DNA of 64,000 nucleotides from Citrifermentans bremense (GTDB lineage: Bacteria > Desulfobacterota > Desulfuromonadia > Geobacterales > Geobacteraceae): assembly GCF_014218275.1 (NCBI RefSeq), contig NZ_AP023213.1, positions 620,001 through 684,000 on the forward strand. Direction: 5' to 3'. How positions within the stretch are numbered: the stretch's first letter is position 1; the number at the start of each line of letters is the position of its first letter. Shown here one piece after another: positions 58,032 to 64,000 of this stretch. Made by a program: the position numbers and the translations under genes. The notes below the pieces were generated by a model. That model saw only the letters and a program-made list of their open reading frames with translations. It was not told the origin of the DNA and did not search any database.

Positions 58032-58445
58032 TCAGTGACTGTGGTGGTCAGCCTCACACAGTTCCGTCAGCACACCGCCGCTGCTTTTGGGGTGGATGAA
58101 GGCGATACGCGCGCCGTGGGCGCCGTTGCGGGGAACGGCGTCGATCATGCGGGTACCTTTGGCCACCAGGGAGGCAATGGCTGCCTCGATATCCTCGACC
58201 CCGTAGGCCACGTGATGCACCCCCGGCCCGTTCTTCTCAAGGAACTTGGCCACCGGGCTCTCCGGGGAGGTCGGCTCCAGCAGTTCTATCTTGGATTCGC
58301 CCACAGACAGAAAGGCGACGCGTACTAGTTGACTGGGAACTTCTTCTGTACCTGAGAAGGTCATCCCAAGGCTGTCGCGGTAAAAAGGTAGAGCTTCCTC
58401 AAGAGAAGTGACGGCAACTCCGATGTGATTTATCTTAGATAGCAT
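58032..58445 (-). CDS. mce: Methylmalonyl-CoA epimerase
   Basis: A 137-residue glyalase-fold enzyme: LSKINHIGVAVTSLEEALPF, VHHVAYGVEDIEAAI and GGVLTELCE supply the His and Glu metal ligands (H7, H78-type, E near 131). It interconverts (S)- and (R)-methylmalonyl-CoA, between propionyl-CoA carboxylase and the mutase encoded next door. SD AAAAGGAA. Own promoter at 58491. Confidence 0.92.
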   Translation of the reverse strand: MLSKINHIGVAVTSLEEALPFYRDSLGMTFSGTEEVPSQLVRVAFLSVGESKIELLEPTSPESPVAKFLEKNGPGVHHVAYGVEDIEAAIASLVAKGTRMIDAVPRNGAHGARIAFIHPKSSGGVLTELCEADHHSH

Positions 58446-58490
58446 TAATATTCCTTTTGTTCATCGTCGGTCATTGACTGACGGAAATAG

Positions 58491-58518
58491 ATGATAGCCG
58501 ATAAAAAATAAAGTGCAA
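58491..58518 (-). promoter_or_regulatory. Promoter of mce
   Basis: Minus strand TTGCAC (58518-58513), 16 bp, TATCAT (58496-58491), about 45 bp upstream of the mce start. Confidence 0.55.
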
Positions 58519-58649
58519 GTAGCAGAGCTAAAGTTTATCAAAATTGTGACATTCAGGCTTTTCCGTATGTCTTATTGTGGTTGACGAAACAGATAAAAAG
58601 AGAGATTCAAGGCAGGTTCGAACTGTAGGAGAAACAGTTTAACTTCTGA

Positions 58650-58708
58650 CGGGAGCGGTTCTCTTCGATCATGATTTTGCATCATCTCGGAATGGAACAC
58701 CGCTCCCG
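58650..58708. repeat. Nested inverted repeat between mutase and mce
   Basis: CGGGAGCGGT / ACCGCTCCCG enclose ATGAT-tttgc-ATCAT. It is 47 bp beyond the mutase stop in the minus direction and may end or process that transcript; a U-tract is missing. The remaining ~130 bases to the mce promoter show no gene. Confidence 0.55.
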
Positions 58709-58754
58709 CCAGCGTGTCTGATTGTGTCGATTTTTCAGCTAATTGTCGTCCTGT

Positions 58755-60407
58755 TTAAAGAACAACGGTCTCCCTGTGGATGCCGAAGACCCCCCTCATT
58801 ACGTTGGCGATCTCGCCCAGGGTGGCGTAGGTCTTCACCGCGTCGAGGATGAACGGCATCAGGTTGTCGGTTCCGCGGGCCGCCTGCTCCAGCGCCTTGA
58901 GGGATGCCTCGACCTTGGCGCTGTCGCGTCCCTCTTTCATCTTGGCAAGGGAAGCCTTCTGCTTCACCTCGACCTCGTCGGTTACCTTCAAAAGCCCTTG
59001 CGGCGCCCCCTCCTCGACGGTGAACTTGTTCACGCCGACGATGATGGTCTCGTTTTTCTCGATGGAGCGCTGGTAGGCGTAGGCGGAATCCTGGATCTCT
59101 TTCTGCTGGAATCCCCTGGAGATCGCCTCGACTGCGCCGCCCAGGGCATCGATCTTCTCGATGTAGGCAAGCGCCTGCGCCTCGATCTTGTCGGTCAGCG
59201 CCTCGACCATGAAGGAGCCGGCCAAGGGGTCGATTGAGTCGGCGACGCCGGACTCGTAGGCGATGACCTGCTGGGTGCGCAGGGCAATCCTCACCGATTC
59301 CTCGGTGGGAAGCGCCAGGGCCTCGTCGCGCGAGTTTGTGTGCAGCGACTGGGTCCCGCCGAGCACGGCGGCAAGCGCCTGCAGGGTGACGCGCATGATG
59401 TTGTTGTCGGGCTGCTGCGCGGTGAGGGTGCAGCCGGCGGTCTGGGTGTGGAAGCGCAGCATCTGGGAGCGCGGGTCCTTCGCCTTGAAGCGGTCGCGCA
59501 TGATGCGGGCCCACATGCGGCGGGCGGCGCGGAACTTGGCCACCTCCTCGAGCAGGTCGTTGTGCGCGTTGAAGAAGAAGGCCAGGCGCGGCGCGAACTC
59601 GTCCACGTCAAGACCTGCCTTGACCGCCGCCTCGACGTAGGCGATGCCGTCTGCCAGGGTGAAGGCGACTTCCTGCACGGCGGAGGAGCCGGCCTCACGG
59701 ATGTGGTAGCCGGAGATGCTAATGGTGTTCCACTTGGGGACGTTGTCCTTGCAGTAGGCGAAGATGTCGGTGATGATCCGCATCGACTCCTTCGGTGGGT
59801 AGATGTAGGTGCCGCGCGCCATGTACTCCTTGAGGATGTCGTTTTGGATGGTGCCGGAGATCTTGTCGGCGGAAACCCCCTGCTTCTCGGCCACGGCTAT
59901 GTACATGGCGAGCAGGATCGACGCGGTGGAGTTGATGGTCATCGAGGTGGAGACCTTGTCCAGCGGGATGCCGTCGAAGAGGACCTCCATGTCCGCCAGG
60001 GAGTCGATGGCTACCCCGACCTTGCCCACCTCGCCGCGGCTCATCGAGGCGTCGGAGTCGTAACCCATCTGGGTGGGGAGGTCGAAGGCGATGGAGAGGC
60101 CGGTCTGGCCGGCGGAGAGCAGGTACTTGTAGCGCTCGTTCGACTCGGCCGCGTTGCCGAACCCGGCGTACTGGCGCATGGTCCAGAACCTGCCCCGGTA
60201 CATGGTCGGCTGGACGCCGCGGGTGAAAGGGAACTGCCCGGGGAAGCCGAGGTTCTCCTCATACCCCGGATACTCGAACTCGGGGGCGAAGCAGCGATCC
60301 AGTTCGATGTCGGAGCTGTTACGGAAGGAGCTTTTGCGCTCCGGCGCTTTTGCCATGCTCTTCTCGACTGCTGACTGCCATGCCTGCTTTTTCTCGTCAA
60401 TGCTCAT
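58755..60407 (-). CDS. Methylmalonyl-CoA mutase, catalytic (large) subunit without B12 domain
   Basis: A 550-residue acyl-CoA mutase: [38 protein letters not shown] and [18 protein letters not shown] are the TIM-barrel substrate motifs. The cobalamin-binding domain (DxHxxG) that follows in single-chain MutB is absent, so a separate small subunit of about 140 residues must exist outside the window. It converts (R)-methylmalonyl-CoA to succinyl-CoA. SD AGGAGAG; promoter at 60571. Confidence 0.93.
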   Translation of the reverse strand: MSIDEKKQAWQSAVEKSMAKAPERKSSFRNSSDIELDRCFAPEFEYPGYEENLGFPGQFPFTRGVQPTMYRGRFWTMRQYAGFGNAAESNERYKYLLSAGQTGLSIAFDLPTQMGYDSDASMSRGEVGKVGVAIDSLADMEVLFDGIPLDKVSTSMTINSTASILLAMYIAVAEKQGVSADKISGTIQNDILKEYMARGTYIYPPKESMRIITDIFAYCKDNVPKWNTISISGYHIREAGSSAVQEVAFTLADGIAYVEAAVKAGLDVDEFAPRLAFFFNAHNDLLEEVAKFRAARRMWARIMRDRFKAKDPRSQMLRFHTQTAGCTLTAQQPDNNIMRVTLQALAAVLGGTQSLHTNSRDEALALPTEESVRIALRTQQVIAYESGVADSIDPLAGSFMVEALTDKIEAQALAYIEKIDALGGAVEAISRGFQQKEIQDSAYAYQRSIEKNETIIVGVNKFTVEEGAPQGLLKVTDEVEVKQKASLAKMKEGRDSAKVEASLKALEQAARGTDNLMPFILDAVKTYATLGEIANVMRGVFGIHRETVVL

Positions 60408-60570
60408 GATGCTCTCCTGGCCATAAAAATGTAGTTGCGAAGCCTCGGTGTTGGGAAGACGGTTTTTGTTTGCCCGGTTGCCGGCGTTGCGGAAAATTAT
60501 TTTTGCCTAACCGGATGGTGCGGCACAGGGCCCAGATTAGGAAATTTTTGTTTTATTTTTAGAATGATGA

Positions 60571-60599
60571 TTTATATTTCAAAACAAATAGAATATCAA
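60571..60599 (-). promoter_or_regulatory. Promoter of the mutase gene
   Basis: Minus strand TTGATA (60599-60594), 17 bp, TATAAA (60576-60571), in a strongly AT-rich stretch about 165 bp upstream of the start. The rest of 60408-60824 holds no ORF I can support. Confidence 0.6.
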
Positions 60600-60824
60600 G
60601 GATTTACTGTATACGCCGCTGGCGGCCGCCGTCGCCGTTGTTTTATTTTTTGCGCAAACCCTAAAATGTCGATTTGTCATACAAAACAGTTATCGTCGTG
60701 TAACATAGTGTTTTAAGACGTTTTTTCAGAATTTTTCACTTGTAAAACACGGGGGAGCCCCATATATTTTCGACAGCGAAAAAAAACAAGAGACAAGTCC
60801 TGCAAAGGCTAGAGGAGAAACAAA

Positions 60825-61025
60825 ATGCAATGCCCCGTGTGCAAAAACGACGAACAGATCGGCATGGACCTTCGTTCCGGCAGCTTCAATGAGGACATCG
60901 TGGAATGTCCGAGCTGCGGCACTATGTGGTCCGTGAACCATGGCCATATGGCCATTGTAAAAGACCCGCTTCAGGACAGCTTCCTGGAAGCTCTCTCCGG
61001 CGACAACATCTGCTTCGCTGCATGA
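60825..61025 (+). CDS. Small zinc-ribbon protein
   Basis: A 66-residue cytosolic protein, ATG after GAGGAG. Two knuckles CPVC (3-6) and CPSC (28-31) form a zinc ribbon; the tail (DPLQDSFLEALSGDNICF) is acidic. No family name recognised. Divergent from the mutase gene and convergent with the carboxylase gene. Confidence 0.7.
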   Translation: MQCPVCKNDEQIGMDLRSGSFNEDIVECPSCGTMWSVNHGHMAIVKDPLQDSFLEALSGDNICFAA

Positions 61026-61079
61026 CCCACAAAAAAAGAAACTGACCCTGGCTGCGAGGCGGGGTCAGTAGGTGAGGCG

Positions 61080-61113
61080 GGGGCTCCGGATTTTATTCCG
61101 GAGCCCCTTTTTC
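61080..61113. terminator. Terminator between convergent genes
   Basis: GGGGCTCCGGA / TCCGGAGCCCC then TTTTT on the plus strand. A second hairpin ACTGACCC / GGGTCAGT at 61041-61069 precedes it. Confidence 0.85.
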
Positions 61114-61141
61114 GTCTCTCTGCCGATCGCCTGACGCGCCC

Positions 61142-64000
61142 CTAGAGGACCGCTTTCAGGTAGTCGGAGGTGATGCTGCGCTTTTCCTTCTCGAGGGCGT
61201 TGACATCGACCTCGACGAACTTCTCGTCCGGGGTGACCTTGAAGAGCGGCTGCCCCTTGGAGACGATGGTGCCGTCGCCGGAGGTGACCAGGATCTTGTC
61301 GATGGTCCCGGAGAAGGGGGCGTACACCTTGTTGAACATCTTCATGACCTCGATGATGTAGAGCGGCTGCCCCTTCTCGAAGTGCATCCCCTCGGTTACG
61401 AAGGCGGGCATGCCGGGAGCTTCCTGGCCGTAGTACATGCCGCCGCACACGGACACGATCTCGTCCGCCTTGGTCGCCGGCGGCGGTACCAGCACCTTCT
61501 TCATCCGAGCCTGAAGCTCGGGATCGTTCAGGTACTCGGGGATGGTGATCTCCAGGTCTTCCTCCACGCGCAGGTCCCAGAACTTGGTGGTCTGCCCGAT
61601 CAGGAACAGCATACCCAGGAGCTCGAGACCGGCCTCGTAGCCGAAGTGTGCGGAACGGACGTGGTCCCAGGTCGCCTGGTCGAAGCCACCCTGCGGGGCG
61701 TCGTTCTTCAGGATCTCATGCAGGGTGAAGTACTCGTCGCGCGCCAGGCCGAACTTCTCGCGCAGGGTCCGGGAGAAGTGGAGCGCCTGCTGCAGGAGCT
61801 CGTTGTCGTGCCCCCAGATGATCTCGGCCGCAGGCTTGTGCGGGCGGTGATTCATGTGCAGGTACTCGTAGGTCTCGTTCAAGACCCCTACCGGGTTCCT
61901 GAGCCAGACCACCTTCCCGTTGTCGATGCGGAAGTTCTTGGTGTTGATAGAAAGCCAGCCAGAGAGAAGGTGCGGGTCGCCCAAAAGCCGTTCGATGGGA
62001 CGGATGATCAGGGTCCCCTTGCGGTCCAGAAGGCTCGACATGTTCTTCAGTTCCTTCGCCTGGCGCTCGGGCTCTCCGGCGAGGGAGTCGGTAACCATCT
62101 TGGCGTAGTGCTTCTTCATCTGCAGGAAGGCGTAGACCGGGTCGATCTTGTTGGCGACTTCCTTCAGCGTCCCGACCAAGGTGAGGTAGGGGACCACGAA
62201 GCGGGTGGTCGGCTTCGCCATCACGTTTCTCCCCAGGAACCAGTTCACCAGGCCGTAGTGGAACTCGAGGTTCGTGGCAAGGTCGGAGCCGCGCAGGGTG
62301 GTTGCGCGCAGCACCTCGGACATCTTCTCGTAGCTCTCCAGGCGGTCTTCGCCTTTGGTGAGGAGCAGGGCGATGTTGGAGTCGTAGGCACCGGCGACCT
62401 TGTACTTCATGAAGACGCCGGTGTCCGGGTTCAGCATGCTGATACCCTGGTCGTCGCGGATCTCGCCTTCGATCGGTTTGGACCAGTAGCGGATCATCCC
62501 CCCCGCGTGCGGGGAGAGGGAGGCGTCGGTGGCGTTCAGGCGCGCCTCGACGGCGGCGTTGAAGCGCACGATGCGCTCCGGCTTGGGAACCCGCTTTCTG
62601 TGGCGGGCGAGGATGGCCATCGCCTCGACCAGGCTCTCGACCACGAAGAAGTCGTTTGCATCGTCCGGGTTCACGAACTTCAGGACGTAGCAGAGCTCGG
62701 TTACCCGGTGCTCCACCTGGATCCTCGTGTTCACCTCCATGAAGTAGTGGCGGTCGCGGTCGACTATGCACTCGAAGGTGGACGCGGAGTCAAGCCCTAC
62801 CGCCTTGCCGAAGCGCTCCGATTCCTCTTCCATCCTCTTCAGCACCTTGAGGTCGCTCTCAAGGGCCTTCACCTCGGCCTTTTTACCAGCAGCCTTGGCC
62901 TTTTCGATGGCGGCCATGAGCCCTTCCTGGGTCACGGACACCTCGAGGAGCTTCTGCTCGTGCATCTGCAGCGAGCAGTCGCGCCCGCCAAGAGCGAGGC
63001 ACCAGTCGCCGTTGCCGATCAGCTGGATCTCGTTGTGCCTGGTCTGCTCGATGTTGAGCTCGACCAGGATGTTCTTGTTGTCGCCGATGCCGTTTGCCTT
63101 CACCTCGTTCAGGATCTCGCGCACAAGGCCCGGGGCCTCTGCCGCTTCCTTCTCGATGGTCTTGTCGTCGGCGTTTTTCAGGTTCAAAAGGCCCGCGCCC
63201 AGAAGACGCTGCCCCTTGCCGCCGCCGCCGCCGATCGCCTTAAGACGCACCCTGCTCTGCGGGTACTTCTTCAGCATGGCGACGCACTCGGTCTGGACCT
63301 GCGCGCAGAGCTCCTCGATGGAGAAGAGGTCGACACCCTTGCTGTAGGAGGCGTAGAGGATGTGGTCGGCCAACTCCTCGAGGGAGAGCTTTTCGTTGCT
63401 GAGGACCTTCGGGTCGCAGTCGAGTCCGTCGGACTTGACCAGCGCCAGGAGCTTCTCGCGGGTGGGGTGCTTCTTGATCAGCGTGCGGGCGGTGACGTTG
63501 TCGATACCGGGGGTGACGGAGACGTTGACCGACAGCGCGGTCCTCTTCGCCTCGTCCTTTTTCCCGGCGCCGGTCTGGGTGGCGGCGCAGGGGCCGATGA
63601 AGTTGAGCCCGGCCTGCTCGATGGCGCCTACGAACTCGTCGTCCTCGGCCATGAAGCCGTAGCCGGCGAAGATGGAGTCGTAGCCGTTGTCGAGGGCGAT
63701 CCTGATGATCTGGTGGATGCGCTCGACGCGCTCCTCCTTGCTCGCGCCGCTGTAGTCGGGCACGCGGTGCACGCGCTTGGAATCGGTAAGGGTCCTAAGC
63801 TCCGGCGCTAGTGCGTTCGGGTAGACGATCGAGTCCTTCTCGGAGAGGAGGATGCCGTAGTGGGTGATCCCCATTTCCTGGTAGACGTCCATCGCCTCTT
63901 TGCGGATCGGTCCGCGGCAGACGATGAGCGGTTTGAGATCCTCGCAGGAGAAGGAGCGCACCCAGGCGGAAGGCGACAGGCTCAGGCGGCGATCCCTGTG
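61142..64000 (-). CDS. Biotin carboxylase/biotinyl-domain protein (propionyl/acetyl-CoA carboxylase type), N-terminus beyond window
   Basis: At least 952 residues; the frame continues through base 64000, so the real start is outside the window. Biotin-carboxylase N domain (EEMGITHYGILLSEKDS-like region, FAGYGFMAEDDEFVGAIEQA), ATP-grasp glycine loop GGGGGKGQRLL and VNTRIQVEHRVTELCYV, a long central region of several hundred residues, and a C-terminal biotinyl domain with EVMKM in place of the usual EAMKM. It would carboxylate biotin with ATP and bicarbonate; a carboxyltransferase partner is needed. Next to mutase and epimerase genes, propionyl-CoA carboxylation is the likely role, but the large central part is unusual and acyl-CoA specificity is not visible. 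Confidence 0.85.
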   Translation of the reverse strand, partial: HRDRRLSLSPSAWVRSFSCEDLKPLIVCRGPIRKEAMDVYQEMGITHYGILLSEKDSIVYPNALAPELRTLTDSKRVHRVPDYSGASKEERVERIHQIIRIALDNGYDSIFAGYGFMAEDDEFVGAIEQAGLNFIGPCAATQTGAGKKDEAKRTALSVNVSVTPGIDNVTARTLIKKHPTREKLLALVKSDGLDCDPKVLSNEKLSLEELADHILYASYSKGVDLFSIEELCAQVQTECVAMLKKYPQSRVRLKAIGGGGGKGQRLLGAGLLNLKNADDKTIEKEAAEAPGLVREILNEVKANGIGDNKNILVELNIEQTRHNEIQLIGNGDWCLALGGRDCSLQMHEQKLLEVSVTQEGLMAAIEKAKAAGKKAEVKALESDLKVLKRMEEESERFGKAVGLDSASTFECIVDRDRHYFMEVNTRIQVEHRVTELCYVLKFVNPDDANDFFVVESLVEAMAILARHRKRVPKPERIVRFNAAVEARLNATDASLSPHAGGMIRYWSKPIEGEIRDDQGISMLNPDTGVFMKYKVAGAYDSNIALLLTKGEDRLESYEKMSEVLRATTLRGSDLATNLEFHYGLVNWFLGRNVMAKPTTRFVVPYLTLVGTLKEVANKIDPVYAFLQMKKHYAKMVTDSLAGEPERQAKELKNMSSLLDRKGTLIIRPIERLLGDPHLLSGWLSINTKNFRIDNGKVVWLRNPVGVLNETYEYLHMNHRPHKPAAEIIWGHDNELLQQALHFSRTLREKFGLARDEYFTLHEILKNDAPQGGFDQATWDHVRSAHFGYEAGLELLGMLFLIGQTTKFWDLRVEEDLEITIPEYLNDPELQARMKKVLVPPPATKADEIVSVCGGMYYGQEAPGMPAFVTEGMHFEKGQPLYIIEVMKMFNKVYAPFSGTIDKILVTSGDGTIVSKGQPLFKVTPDEKFVEVDVNALEKEKRSITSDYLKAVL

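Noticed and set aside
61382..63811. 809-codon plus-strand open frame opposite the carboxylase gene
   Set aside because: Antisense shadow of a GC-rich gene; no motif, no SD, composition dominated by Val, His, Gly.

Overview
The window looks like chromosomal DNA of a Geobacterales bacterium (Geobacter, Geomonas or Citrifermentans type). Support comes from GC-rich coding sequence, many Cache/PAS hybrid histidine kinases, a GEMM-class cyclic-dinucleotide riboswitch, a group 3c-like [NiFe]-hydrogenase/HdrA operon, a neighbouring hisZ-purA pair, methylmalonyl-CoA enzymes, and a UGA-encoded selenocysteine glutaredoxin. The genus is an inference; there is no rRNA in the window.

Layout. 1-2300 is a scarred region: a partial Cache sensor running off the left edge, a fragment of an IS3-type transposase, an intact MarR regulator with two palindromic operators in its promoter, and the 3' third of a dihydrolipoamide-dehydrogenase-like gene that has lost its catalytic Glu. 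2400-19000 holds mostly small or envelope genes: a Met-rich lipoprotein, the selenoprotein, a 997-residue hybrid kinase, a large DUF748/AsmA-like protein with an OmpA-like end, DoxX, a DUF922 protease-like protein, a Gly/Thr-rich repeat protein, an HD-GYP phosphodiesterase and a ChaN-like protein. 19265-34402 is one tightly coupled block: cheW, a cheW-like gene, mcp, cheB, cheR-TPR, cheA-REC, a single receiver, and an HPt-REC-REC-GGDEF diguanylate cyclase. This runs by start/stop overlap into mvhG, mvhA, a maturation protease, hdrA, mvhD and tusA. 34408-36366 is a riboswitch-controlled unit: a GEMM aptamer with a terminator, then a 67-codon ORF overlapping a PAS hybrid kinase. 39139-41002 is a purine salvage pair (NCS2 permease, hpt).

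41164-46597 is a six-gene operon with the parts of a small biosynthetic pathway: carrier protein, GNAT acyltransferase, ureohydrolase with a Cys at a metal-ligand position, Cys-rich protein, acyl-CoA-dehydrogenase-like oxidase with the Glu244 arrangement of prolyl-carrier-protein oxidases, and a stand-alone adenylation enzyme. I regard it as the best candidate for an undescribed pathway. 46896-57691 holds a radical SAM protein, OmpW- and porin-type outer membrane proteins, ElbB, small Fe-S/CxxC proteins, four tRNAs (Lys-Glu-Lys-Glu), hisZ-purA and tandem coiled-coil paralogues. 57840-64000 holds a possible small transcript, then methylmalonyl-CoA epimerase, mutase catalytic subunit and a biotin carboxylase/biotinyl protein cut by the right edge: a propionyl/methylmalonyl-CoA module.

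No CRISPR array, rRNA, origin or complete insertion sequence was seen. All calls rest on reading the sequence; no database search was run.
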